Of a stretch of DNA of 41,604 nucleotides, positions 9,628 through 19,326 are shown piece after piece. The translations under genes and the position numbers were made by a program. This DNA comes from Blakeslea trispora (taxonomy: Eukaryota > Mucoromycota > Mucoromycetes > Mucorales > Choanephoraceae), in assembly GCA_025331445.1 (NCBI GenBank), contig JAIWNE010000186.1, forward strand, positions 1 to 41,604, given 5' to 3'. The notes under the pieces were generated by a model, which was not told the origin of the DNA, did no database searches, and worked only from the letters and a program-made list of their open reading frames with translations. Every line of letters begins with the position of its first letter. Position 1 is the stretch's first letter.

Positions 9628-10548
9628 ATGAGCGAAAACAACAGTGCCTTCTTGAGATTTCTACCCCCTTTGGATATCTTCGAAGGTGGAGACGAAACAC
9701 ATAAAGCAGAAGAATGGATTTCATCAGCAAAAAGATTGAAACAATTAGCAGCCATGAACGATAAAATAATCATCGCCATCGCAGCCTCTAACATGAGTAA
9801 GAAGGCAAAGACTTGGTGGGGAACAGTAGAAGATCAGATTTCAACCTGGAAGGATTTCGAAGACAAGTTTACAAACAAGTTCATGAAGAATAGAATAATC
9901 GAAGCTTGGGAGAAAATAAAAACTATCAAACAACAAGAACATCAAGAGTGTTCAGAGATCATTGATACCCTGAATCCTCTATTCAAGACGGTAAATCTGA
10001 CTAACGATGAATCCAAAATCTCATTTTTCATAGCCTCAATCAAGCCAACAGTTGCATACGAGTTAGCCCGAGATTCCTCAACACTCAAGACATACGAAGA
10101 AGTTACCGATAAGGCAGTCGAAATCGAGAAATTGCAAATGAAGTACAAACCCAACCTTAACCAAAACACCATTGATAAGAAAGTTCATTTCGACGTTGGA
10201 CGAATTGATTTGCATCCTGTTGACTCACCTGCCAAAACTAGCAATTCAGTCCAAAATGGATCAGAAATGAGCGATGGTCGAATTTCTACAGACTCGCTAT
10301 CTGAGCTGATTGCAGCAGTCAATAAACTCAATATTAATCTAGTGCAACATGGAAGAACAAATCAAGCATACCGCTCATCTCCAGTCCCAGAAAAAAGACC
10401 ATTAATGTGTTGGAATTGTAACCAGCCTGGACATCCCAGCCGACTGTGTCCCTCACCACCAGTACAGAATAATACGAGTAATGGCAACACAAGATCTTAT
10501 AATACTAATCATTCAAACGATATGGGAAAAGGGAACGGGCGTCAGTAG
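9628..10548 (+). CDS. Gag protein, element 2
   Basis: The 306-residue Gag starts at the ATG at 9628. The region around 9670-10150 is a retrotransposon Gag (capsid-like) domain, including the pattern AKTWWGTVEDQISTWKDFEDKF and the following helical segment. Near the C-terminus is a CCHC zinc knuckle (CWNCNQPGHPSRLC), the RNA-binding nucleocapsid motif. The frame ends with TAG at 10546-10548. A slippery heptamer 16 bases before the stop lets a fraction of ribosomes continue into pol, giving the usual Gag excess over Gag-Pol. Confidence 0.92.
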   Translation: MSENNSAFLRFLPPLDIFEGGDETHKAEEWISSAKRLKQLAAMNDKIIIAIAASNMSKKAKTWWGTVEDQISTWKDFEDKFTNKFMKNRIIEAWEKIKTIKQQEHQECSEIIDTLNPLFKTVNLTNDESKISFFIASIKPTVAYELARDSSTLKTYEEVTDKAVEIEKLQMKYKPNLNQNTIDKKVHFDVGRIDLHPVDSPAKTSNSVQNGSEMSDGRISTDSLSELIAAVNKLNINLVQHGRTNQAYRSSPVPEKRPLMCWNCNQPGHPSRLCPSPPVQNNTSNGNTRSYNTNHSNDMGKGNGRQ

Positions 10549-10598
10549 ATTCGAGGGATGATACTGATGTCCAAAACAAAACTAACTCTTTACATCCC
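10524..10598 (+). promoter_or_regulatory. Programmed -1 ribosomal frameshift signal (slippery site plus pseudoknot)
   Basis: The heptamer G GGA AAA (10524-10530) sits in the gag frame as X XXY YYZ. A six-base spacer follows. Stem 1 pairs GGGCGTCAGTA (10537-10547) with TACTGATGTCC (10562-10572): 11 pairs, two of them G-U. Stem 2 pairs loop bases GGGATG (10555-10560) with CATCCC (10593-10598), which makes an H-type pseudoknot with an A-rich 20-base third loop. The gag stop lies in stem 1. The -1 frame is open from 10509 to 12269, so slippage yields Gag-Pol. Pairing was worked out by hand; function is inferred. Confidence 0.82.
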
Positions 10599-12269
10599 CA
10601 AATTAACAGTTCACAACTTGAAAACAATCCACAATCACAAATCCACATCGTCGAAGTAACCAAACAACACGATTTAGTACACGAAGTAGATATCAACACA
10701 GTAAAACGAAAAGACAGATCTGAAGGCAGTAAAGATGCACAACCGGTAAACTCTAATAAAAGGCTGAATACATATGCTGGTACATCCAGTACTGCTGTAC
10801 AACCATCCTTATCACAAACCACAGAAATTCCCATAACACCTCAGCTTCAACTAAATCAATTAAATCCAAACCATAAAAACATTCAATCTCAGAGTCCACA
10901 ACATAATTTGAGTAATCCTGATAGTGGACAAGGCATAGTCAGAAAAATTCCTGACAAAGGAAAAAGACCACGTAGGCAGCAAAGAAGACTGGAAGTAGAC
11001 GTTCCCATTGAATCAACATGGGATAAACTCTCTAGAACAATGATAACTCTACCAATTAGTCAATACTTAGCCGAAAACAGAAAAGCTGCACAAGATGTGA
11101 AGTTAGGATTAACTCACTTGCATAGAAGAAAACCAAAAAGAAAAATAGAAGGCGTAAATAGACAAGGCCAAGGAAACGGAGAAGAACCTATGGTAATCAA
11201 TGCACTCAGAACCAACGGATTATTAGATGAAGAGGAATATCAAAGATCCCTTAGCCTTGCCTCACATACCACTGAAACTGACAGTGATTACGACTCAGAA
11301 TATGATGACTCAGAATATGATCTAGACTCCACCAGGAGCTATATACTCGATACAGATGATGAAAACGATAGCCAAATTGACTACCCCTTTAGAGCAGAAG
11401 ATATGCGAGATGCACAACCGTGTCGAGTTTTGATAGTTATCAATAATCAGCCAGTTCAGGCGGTGCTAGACTCTGGAGCTTCAGTGTCGGTCATGAGCGG
11501 GAAATTGGCTCAACGATTAAAAATTAAACCTAACACGACAGAATCCATACCGCTTAGCGGATTTGCTAGTCATGGAAAAGTAGTCAACTGCAAAGTAGCT
11601 ATTGATGTTGATGTCCGCATCGGTGGCAAATTAAGAAGAGAACATTTTTGCATCGATGAGTCTCAACGTTCAAAAGAGAGCTGCCTGTTAGGCGGTCCTT
11701 GGATAAAACAGCATGACATTCGCCTGACGAACAGTGCAAGAGCTATTGTAATACCAACTAAAATTGGTTTGAATAACATTGAAGTCCAATGTATACCAGA
11801 TAGTGACGAATTGGGTAACAAACATGAAGCAAATGATAGCATACCTATATACTTTGTACAAGTATACAACGTAGAAAATCATTTGAAAATAGACACAGGA
11901 AATAGAAAGATAGTTGAAGTGAATTCATACCAAGAAGATATTGTGTCGCAATCCGAATTTTTGAAAGAAGTACTATTAGAAGACAATCAAGACCTCAAAG
12001 AAGAAACAAGCGAGCTCATTAAAAGGTATAAAGACTGCTTCGTGGAGTTCAATGGGTTAGGAGTCGTAGAAGGTGTATACCACGAGATTAGAACTACTAC
12101 CGAGCAGCCAGTAAGATCAAAACCATACCGTTTAACTTTAGATGAAGAAGAAAGTCTACGTGAAGAATTGGACAACCTGCTAGAGCTTAACATCATCAAA
12201 CCAAGTAAACATGAGAAGTACTGTGCCCCTATATTCTTCGTCCCGAAAAAGAATGGAAATTTAGACTAG
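10530..12269 (+). CDS. Pol part 1 (linker, protease, start of RT), element 2
   Basis: The frame is open from the shift site at 10530 and has no ATG near its beginning, as expected for a frameshift product. A polar linker of about 300 codons precedes the aspartic protease, which has DSGAS with the catalytic Asp at 11469-11471 and the downstream LLGGPWI pattern. The first RT segment follows (KPYRLTLDEEE, FFVPKKNG). The frame closes with TAG at 12267-12269, immediately after a GGAAATTT run. RT resumes without loss of sequence in the frame starting near 12260, so a one-base indel near 12258 is likely. Confidence 0.85.
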   Translation, partial: RERASVDSRDDTDVQNKTNSLHPQINSSQLENNPQSQIHIVEVTKQHDLVHEVDINTVKRKDRSEGSKDAQPVNSNKRLNTYAGTSSTAVQPSLSQTTEIPITPQLQLNQLNPNHKNIQSQSPQHNLSNPDSGQGIVRKIPDKGKRPRRQQRRLEVDVPIESTWDKLSRTMITLPISQYLAENRKAAQDVKLGLTHLHRRKPKRKIEGVNRQGQGNGEEPMVINALRTNGLLDEEEYQRSLSLASHTTETDSDYDSEYDDSEYDLDSTRSYILDTDDENDSQIDYPFRAEDMRDAQPCRVLIVINNQPVQAVLDSGASVSVMSGKLAQRLKIKPNTTESIPLSGFASHGKVVNCKVAIDVDVRIGGKLRREHFCIDESQRSKESCLLGGPWIKQHDIRLTNSARAIVIPTKIGLNNIEVQCIPDSDELGNKHEANDSIPIYFVQVYNVENHLKIDTGNRKIVEVNSYQEDIVSQSEFLKEVLLEDNQDLKEETSELIKRYKDCFVEFNGLGVVEGVYHEIRTTTEQPVRSKPYRLTLDEEESLREELDNLLELNIIKPSKHEKYCAPIFFVPKKNGNLD

Positions 12270-13375
12270 TAGTCAATTATACACAACTCAACAAGATAAC
12301 CGAGAAACAATCCTACCCTATTCCGCATATAGAAGAAGTCTTACACTCATTAGGTGGTGCTGTAATATTCTCAACCTTGGATGCCGCCCAAGGATTTTGG
12401 CAAATACAAATGCACCCAGATAGTATAGAGAAAACGGGATTCGTGTCTAAATTCGGCTGTTATGAATTCAATGTAATGCCTTTCGGATTAACTGGAGCTC
12501 CCTCAACTTACCAACGAGCCATGACAAATATTCTGCAAAACTATATTGGTAAATTTTTGTATGTATTTATTGACGACATTATCATATACTCTAGAAATAC
12601 AGAAGACCATATCAAGCACCTAGAATTAGTATTTCAAGCTTGTAGACAAGCCAACCTCTGTCTCCGCTTAGAAAAATGTAACTTAATGAAAAAGAGAGTT
12701 GTGTACCTTGGCCACGAAGTAGGAGAAGGGCTAAGACCAGCAGATGACAACGTGAAGAAGATCCTCAAATTAAAAGAACCAAAGAATATTGAAGAAATCA
12801 GAATGTTACTAGGCATGACGGGATATTTCCGCAGATTTATCGAAGATTACAGCGCCAAGTGTCAACCATTGGTGAAATTGATGAAGAAGAATGCTAAATT
12901 TGAAAGGACTCAAGATCAACAAGATTCTTTTAATTACCTGATGAGCACTCTCATCTCACCACCCATATTGTCGTACCCTATTCGAGAGCAAGTAAAACTC
13001 ATAACTACCGACGCCAGCTATAAAGGATTAGGAGCAATTTTATCACAATCACCTACAGGAAGTGGAGAGAATGAAACAGTTATAAGTTATGGGTCCAAGT
13101 CATTGAACAACACACAGTTAAATTACACTGTATCACACCTCGAAGCTTTGTGCATTATATGGGCGGTGAACCGATATAGATATTATCTCAGTAATCAGAC
13201 GCCTTTCGTTATCAAATGTGATCATGCAGCTCTCAAATATATATTCAACAACGATAAGCCCAGCCCAAAATTGCAGAGATGGAAAGCCTGTCTTGTGGGA
13301 TACAATTACCGAGTAGAATATAAAAAGGGATGTGATAATCCTGCCGATGCATTATCGCGATTAGACTGTTATTAA
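12260..13375 (+). CDS. Pol part 2 (RT core and RNase H), element 2
   Basis: The frame continues RT directly from part 1. The RT palm has the pattern STLDAAQGFWQI and catalytic FIDD at 12566-12577, with YLGHEV beyond. RNase H follows with TDAS, the HLEALCI glutamate, KCDHAAL and PADALSR. The protein ends LDCY at a TAA (13373-13375), close to the normal end of RNase H. Integrase is in a different frame beyond a long A-rich tract, so the order is right but continuity is broken. Confidence 0.88.
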   Translation, partial: FRLVVNYTQLNKITEKQSYPIPHIEEVLHSLGGAVIFSTLDAAQGFWQIQMHPDSIEKTGFVSKFGCYEFNVMPFGLTGAPSTYQRAMTNILQNYIGKFLYVFIDDIIIYSRNTEDHIKHLELVFQACRQANLCLRLEKCNLMKKRVVYLGHEVGEGLRPADDNVKKILKLKEPKNIEEIRMLLGMTGYFRRFIEDYSAKCQPLVKLMKKNAKFERTQDQQDSFNYLMSTLISPPILSYPIREQVKLITTDASYKGLGAILSQSPTGSGENETVISYGSKSLNNTQLNYTVSHLEALCIIWAVNRYRYYLSNQTPFVIKCDHAALKYIFNNDKPSPKLQRWKACLVGYNYRVEYKKGCDNPADALSRLDCY

Positions 13376-13410
13376 ACAAACAATTCATCATAGGTTGGGA
13401 AGGGAGGGAT

Positions 13411-13619
13411 GAACAAAAAAAAAAAGAACAAAAAAAAGAGAACAAAAAAAAAAGAATAAAAAAAAAGAGAACAAAAAAAAAAGAATAAAAAAAAACAAAA
13501 CAAAAAAATTATATAATAAAAAAAAAAAGCAGAACAATTAAGAAAAACAAAAAAAGAGAAAAAGTATAAAAGAACAGACAAAAAAAAAAGTACAAAAAAA
13601 CAGATAAAAAAAAAGAGAC
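13411..13619 (+). repeat. A-rich low-complexity tract inside pol of element 2
   Basis: About 200 bases consist of A-runs spaced by G, GA, C or T, in rough 16-18-base units such as GAACA(n) and GAATA(n). No frame stays open through it. It separates RNase H from integrase, which are normally one polypeptide. It may be a replication-slippage expansion, an A-rich leader allowing separate integrase translation, or an assembly-prone segment. Confidence 0.75.
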
Positions 13620-13796
13620 ATAAATATATTTATTCAAACTTATCCATATACACCCTATTACTAACTCCTTACCTTAGAATCACAGAACAAACAACACACT
13701 CATGGAATACGCAACGTACATCGCAATAAGTCAACTCATCAAAGCAAGCAATATCCTCTGGATTGCACCGAAGAATTCAAGAAAAAGCTAGATCAA

Positions 13797-15026
13797 ATGG
13801 CTGATAAATACATCGTATTCAATAGACGATTGTACACTAAACCAACAAGCAAGCAAAGTGACTCTCTAGAAGTGCTCCATCAAGGAAATTTACATGAAGT
13901 TGTCGAAAAAGTACATCAAGAAGGACACTTTGGAATCAACAACACATGGTACAAAGTCAAAGCGAGATTCTATTCACCTAGATTGTTCGAAATAGTGAAA
14001 GAAGTAGTTACTACCTGCGAAACCTGTCAATATAGAAAGAAACTGCCTGCCAAAAGAACCAACCCAAGCAAACCCATCTCAGTATCGAAGCATCCGTTCT
14101 ATATGGTTGGCTGTGATGCTGTAGGACCGGTAATTAGCTCGCACTCTGAAAACAAATACATACTAGTTGCGGTAGATTACCCCAATAGATGGCCCATAGC
14201 TCAACCTGTTAAAGATATTACTGAAGAAACAACTGCCGAATTCCTCTATACAAAGATCGTTCAACAATATGGTGTTCCTCGTTTTCTGCTTACTGATAGA
14301 GGCTCCAACTTCCTTTCCAGATACGTCAAAACATTCTTGAAGAAAATTGGATGTAGACATATCACTACCACTAGCTTTCGACCACAAACAAATGGATTAT
14401 GCGAGCGAATGAATCAGACCTTGGTAAATACTGTAGCAAAACTTGTACTAGATGACGGTGATTTGAAGACTTGGGATAAGAAGATACCGACCGCTTTAAT
14501 GGCTATAAGAACGATGAAAAATGAGACTACTGGTTTTAATCCTAGTAAATTACTGTATGGTTACGACATGCAAACTCCAAGCTTATGGCCAGCTCCCAGG
14601 CATGATTACATAGAAGGTGAAGTAGAAGAAGAAGAAATCTGTCGACGAGTAGAAGAAATTGAACAAGTGATGAGTGAATTGAGACTGGAAGCAAGAAACG
14701 TTGGCGAAGAGAAAAAGAAGAAAGCTAAGGAACGCTACGACAAGACTATTCACCACCGAAGAATCTACAAAGTTGGAGAACAAGTATTAATGAAGGATCA
14801 TTATAAAGAAACCAAATTCTCTGATCTCTGGATAGGACCTATGACTGTGTTGAAGGCAAATCAAACTGGCACATACCACCTTGCAGGACCAAACGCTAGA
14901 AGATTAGAAGGAGCCGTAAACGGCGATTATTTGATTCCGTTCAGTAGTAGAAAGTCCATGGTACCCGATGTACAGTTGAAGAGACATGAACAAGCGTTTC
15001 AGACCTGGTTAGAAAGGCGATCTTGA
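13797..15026 (+). CDS. Integrase, element 2
   Basis: The 409-residue frame begins at an ATG at 13797, and in-frame integrase-like sequence extends upstream to about 13731. The HHCC zinc domain is present (HQEGH...CETC). The core has Asp (GCDAVGP, 14115), Asp (TDRGSNF, 14295) and Glu (LCERMNQ, 14403), with D-35-E spacing. The C-terminal part has the DLWIGPMTVLKA stretch of the GPY-type domain. No chromodomain is evident. All catalytic residues are intact. How it is expressed downstream of the A-rich tract is unclear. Confidence 0.9.
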   Translation: MADKYIVFNRRLYTKPTSKQSDSLEVLHQGNLHEVVEKVHQEGHFGINNTWYKVKARFYSPRLFEIVKEVVTTCETCQYRKKLPAKRTNPSKPISVSKHPFYMVGCDAVGPVISSHSENKYILVAVDYPNRWPIAQPVKDITEETTAEFLYTKIVQQYGVPRFLLTDRGSNFLSRYVKTFLKKIGCRHITTTSFRPQTNGLCERMNQTLVNTVAKLVLDDGDLKTWDKKIPTALMAIRTMKNETTGFNPSKLLYGYDMQTPSLWPAPRHDYIEGEVEEEEICRRVEEIEQVMSELRLEARNVGEEKKKKAKERYDKTIHHRRIYKVGEQVLMKDHYKETKFSDLWIGPMTVLKANQTGTYHLAGPNARRLEGAVNGDYLIPFSSRKSMVPDVQLKRHEQAFQTWLERRS

Positions 15027-15054
15027 TCAAGAAAGAAAAGAAATGGACGTAATT

Positions 15055-15067
15055 TGGTGAAGGAGCG
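15055..15067 (+). other. Putative polypurine tract of element 2
   Basis: The purine-rich run GGTGAAGGAGCG directly precedes the 3' LTR. A longer purine run (AAGAAAGAAAAGAAATGG) lies at about 15029-15046. Which one primes plus-strand synthesis cannot be told from sequence. Confidence 0.5.
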
Positions 15068-15489
15068 TGATACATAGCGTGAAGAATTGAGAAATTACGT
15101 CACTAACTTTTCGCCGGACTCCTCGGATTGTGCCGACCCGAACTTGAATCTGAGCTTGTATCTGTCAAGTGGGGTGCACCTAAGTCAGAGGAACTATTAT
15201 ATATTTTACCTTATTTTCTATATTACTACATCTTCATCCTTTTTATCGCTTATTATTATTTTATTAAAATTGACATTTGACATTTGCAAACTGAAATCAT
15301 TGAAAACTGAAAGAAGAATTGATAACAGGAAGAATAGAAAATTGAAACAGATACAGAATCAGGTCGTCAATACCAATAAACCAAATATTCAGCAATTCAA
15401 TCAACAAAAATACCAGTCTCGGCTATTACTCTTAATTGAACATATAATCAGGAACAACCATTTCACACTTAAGCAACGCAAACGTATCA
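15068..15489 (+). repeat. 3' LTR of element 2
   Basis: The 422-bp copy matches 8977-9398 with two differences and is followed by the TGAC duplication at 15490-15493. Confidence 0.95.
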
Positions 15490-15546
15490 TGACCCCATTT
15501 CCAAGTTGGTTAACACGTCACGTTTTCAATCCGAAGGCTCCACACT
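15490..15546 (+). repeat. Truncated tRNA-like head next to element 2
   Basis: The sequence TGACCCCATTTCCAAG followed by TTGGTTAACACG closely matches the head of the SINE-like repeat at 8555-8614 and keeps a better A box. The match stops after GAAGGCTC, before the B box. Element 2 is inserted about 17 bases before the TTGG of this A box. Confidence 0.5.
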
Positions 15547-16981
15547 ACACCAAATGCCGGTCCGCTGTACAGTGGACACCCGGGTTGGACTGGGCGTCCG
15601 TCGCTGTCAAATTTCCAACTTTTGAATTTGACTATGAAAGTTGCTGTTTTTTTGGCAGATATTTAGATGTATTTTTTAGACTTCCAAAACTTTTTACAAA
15701 ATTAAATTTGGATGTATATTCATAAAGTCATTACCATTTACATTTCTTTAAGCAGTGAAATGATAAAAGAAATTTCGCTCTTTGAATTTTTTGGCAGTGA
15801 TTTTTTGTCTTCTTGAGTTTTGCAGCTACTTGATTTCCTTAATGCTGAGGAGTTTAAATTGACTTGTTTTTTTTTCTTTAAAAAATATAAAGACCTAAAA
15901 AATTACAGCCAAAAAAATTAGAGAATAATTTCGGAAATGAGAAATTTAAAAATTGAGAATGAGGCTCACATAATAATTGGGAAAATCTTTTAAAAATGAG
16001 AAATATAAAACTTAAAGCACTGAAAAAGAAAAGCCACTTAAAAAAGCCTGTGAAGAGAAAATACTCTAAATAAACCAAGAGAAAAAAAAACAAAAGAATC
16101 AACAAGAACGTGCAAGCAATTCTGATTTTTGTATTAGATCTTGCTAAAGCTAACCGTTTCTATGTCTGTTTATGAAAGCACTCCTTCAAGACATTAATTT
16201 CCTTATATTCGTTTCTATACATTTACACACTTTATCATCTCAAAATAACACAACCGCATACAAAAATAAAGTAATAACTCGACAGGAAAGATGTCGCCTT
16301 TTTTATTGTATAAACACAATTCTTCAACCAGATATCCAAACTTATTGTTCGTGATGCAGGCCATTCAAACAAAGATCCGTTTAAATTCTAAGCTAAAAGT
16401 ATTACTTACCTCATGCCTAACAAGCAATTAAGCGATCAACGGTGTAATTCACTAGCTGTGAGTTGATAATAATTACCGAATAGAAGTGATGCCGAGATAA
16501 AAGATCTTACACATTTTTTGGCGTCAAAGACTTTTACTGGAATATTTAAAGGATCTTTATAGTTGTCTTTTTCTTTGACGGTTTTAGATTTTTGTCGACT
16601 TGTTGGTAACGCGCTTGCATCGTATTGGTTTATTGCAATGACTAAAGTCTGTTGAGTTTCATCAGTCCTTTTTTTTTTCTTTGGAGATGGGTAAGTCAGG
16701 AGTTAAGATTGTTTCAATAAAAAAGTAAATTTGAAGCGAGGCAAAAAAATTTTCTGGGACATGTTTTTTTTAAAAGCGGAAGGAGTAATTCTGTATGAGA
16801 ATAAAATTGACTGCCTTAATTTTCTTGTGTAAAAAAGTGCTGTCCAAATCACTTACGAAAGAGAAATCATTGTATTTTTATCACGGCGTCTATCAACAGT
16901 TGAAAATAAAAGAGAGTAATTACTTACTGCAACTGCTTATCATACACAATGCTATATCTTTTTTATTTTCGTCTCTTTTGT
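15547..16981. other. AT-rich intergenic stretch
   Basis: No gene was recognised. A short GC-richer patch with a near-palindrome (GTCCGCTGTACAGTGGAC) lies near 15559-15576. The rest is AT-rich with small chance frames at 16172-16354 and 16795-16983. Confidence 0.5.
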
Positions 16982-17138
16982 AAGTACCTCGAAATCCTCT
17001 ATTTCCTGGTAACTTAAGGATTCAATATCCGTCTGCGTGACTTGATTTCTCTCTTCCTTTTATTTTTATTTATTTTTTACAAACCTAGGCTTTACACAAT
17101 ATTTTTCATAAAAACCTATTACTTTCTAGTTATCAAAT

Positions 17139-19326
17139 ATGTCATCAGTTATTACTTCTGCAATCGAAACCGTATTCAATCTTGAAAACATTAGCACTGC
17201 TCTTAGTGCCTCCGAAGTTAACGGTGTTAGAGCTTTTAACCAAACAATTAAAGTTGACGCCTCTGTTTGGGAAGAATGTCTTGAGAAAATCGAGCAGGAA
17301 TGTTCAGTCAAGTGGAACGTTTACAACAAGCAAAAGAAAAGAAGAGTTGAGGATTCCGAAACTGTTGAGAATTCAGCCAAGAAGACTCGCGCTAAGCGTG
17401 TTATATTTGCTCAATCATATGAGTGTCATCGTGCAGGCAAATATGAATCAACAGCCAAAGTAGATGGTCGCTTGATTCAAAAGAAGTCCAAGAAGTGCGG
17501 CTGTCCTGCTCAACTGAAGGTTGTCTGCTACACCAAGACGCCTTCCTTCTACTTCTTCCAGCCCGTCAACTCGCATGCCAACCACACCCCTGATGACAGA
17601 GCCGAAGACTTGCGCACCTTGCCTCTTGCCTTTCCCATCATCAATGAAATTGAGCAGCAGCTTATGAACTCGTCTAAGCTTCCTAGACAAGTTAGGATCG
17701 ACCTCCTCCGCAAATTAGACAGCCAAGAGTCCAGACTGCATGGTAGAAGCATTTCCTACCATGATGTATGGAACCAGTTGAAGAAGGTAAATAGTAAAAA
17801 GCTGCATTGGCCACTACATTCTGACAGTTTGCCTCTTTATTTTAGATCAACAAAAAGTTATTTTTATTCCACAATGATGACATGTCTTCTCTCAGCATCT
17901 GGTTAAATGAGATTCTTCCTGCTAAAGGCTATGTGATCTTTCACGGAGATCTTGCATCATACTTGGATGATAGCACTCTCTTTGCGTACGGCTTTTCTTC
18001 CCCTGCACAACAGTCAACTATCAAGGAATGTCATACCTTCTGTTTGGATGCCACTTATGGTATTTCAAGAAGAGTCAATGACATCTTGTATAGCATTGTT
18101 GTGCGTGATGAATTGATTGATCGTGGTCATCCTGTTGCCTACATGATCACCAATGATCATACATTGGGTCCTGTCACTCAGTGGTTGAGGCACTTGAAAG
18201 ACAATGGTTTGATGGTTGATCCCAAGCAAATAACCATCGATTGTAGTGATGCTGAAACTACAGCTATCAAGAACGTCTTTCCTGGTTGTGAGATTCAGTA
18301 CTGTCTGTTTCATGTTTCGCAGGCATGGAGCAGACAGCTGAATCTCAAGGTGAAGTATGGTGAAAGACCTGCAGACAACCGTGTCATGAGAGGTGAAACG
18401 ATGACTGAGCTGAAGTCGCTGTTGTTTGAAGAAGATTTGGATGAGTTTCATCGCAAGATTGAGGCTTTTTTTGATGAATATTCAAACTTTCCTGAGTTTC
18501 TTGATTATTTGAGAAAGAGTGGTGCAGTGAGGAGAAGTTGAAGATTTGGAGTCGTGCGTATCATCCTCTCGAGTTCAGCCATATGCTTACCAACAACTAC
18601 ATTGAGTCCTGGCACAACCAGCTCAAAACTGTGTATTTGTTGAGAAGCAGAAACAAGAGATTGGATCGATTGGTCTATGTTTTAACAGAAGAAGTCGAGT
18701 ACGATCTTGAGAAGGAGAAGATCAGAATTTTGCAAAACACAGGTGCAATGACTCGTGGTCAAAGAGAAAGAAGAAGAGTTGAGTTGGAAGCTGAGAGAAT
18801 TCCAGAAGAAATGAGAAGCAGAATGGTTACATTCTTTGAAGAAGTTGAAGTAGAAGGTGATGCTGAGGCAGAAAAGTTTTATATGATTCAATCATTTAAT
18901 TCTGAGGATGTGCTGTACACTGCTTCAATTGATAACGACCAAGTTATCAGAAGCTGTACATGCTACTATTTCCAAAAAAACAAAAGGCTCTGAAAACATT
19001 TGCACTTGTTGAGGCTTCATGTTCCTCACTTGAGCTTCCCTCAACCTACAACAATCAACATCTTTTCTAATGATGCTCCTATCGTTGAACAAAATCACGA
19101 TAGTGCTGCTGAAGAACTTTCACAAATTCAATACGAACTCTCCCAAGCAAGTAGTATTATATCAACTTTGTACCACAGCCGAAACGATTTGCTCCAAACA
19201 CAAAACTGTACAACACTTGAAGAAGCAAAACTTCTAAAAAGCAACATGCAAACATCCTTGAATGTCTTGCAAGCATTCATGGATAAATACAACAACCTCA
19301 CTAGAATGAACACACAAAGACAATAG
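17139..19326 (+). pseudogene. MULE transposase with FAR1/FLYWCH-like and SWIM zinc fingers
   Basis: Exon 1 (17139-17786) has a FAR1/WRKY-GCM1-like Cys-His region (ECHR...KKCGCPAQL...HANH) that likely binds DNA. A 59-bp intron (17787-17845, GTAAAT...TTTTAG) joins it in frame to exon 2 from 17846. The catalytic triad is visible: Asp at 18047 (CLDATYG), Asp at 18248 (CSDAE, followed by C-x2-H) and Glu at 18604 (NNYIESWHNQLK). A one-base frame change lies near 18530. A SWIM finger begins CTC near 18957, but a TGA at 18991-18993 stands where its third cysteine is expected, just before K-H. The same frame then runs on to 19326. The coding sequence is therefore broken at two points. Confidence 0.82.
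17787..17845 (+). other. Intron in MULE transposase
   Basis: The segment starts GTAAAT, ends CTTTATTTTAG and is 59 bp long. Splicing joins LKK to INKKLFLFHNDD and changes from the first to the second frame exactly as needed. Confidence 0.75.

Larger units (their letters stand above)
8977..15489 (+). mobile_element. Ty3/gypsy LTR retrotransposon, element 2
   Basis: This is a complete element with 422-bp LTRs, a primer-binding site, gag, then protease-RT-RNase H-integrase, and a purine-rich tract before the 3' LTR. Target duplications TGAC lie at 8973-8976 and 15490-15493. The two LTRs differ at only two positions I could see, so the insertion is recent but probably older than element 1. Gag and Pol are in separate frames joined by a -1 frameshift signal. 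A long A-rich tract lies between RNase H and integrase. Confidence 0.95.

Noticed and set aside
13372..13581. Phe-rich minus-strand open frame opposite the A-rich tract
   Set aside because: It is an artefact of the low-complexity A-runs and encodes only Phe/Leu repeats.
13376..13796. Spliced intron joining RNase H to integrase in element 2
   Set aside because: No good donor lies before the RNase H stop, and a spliced genomic RNA would lose the segment on reverse transcription.
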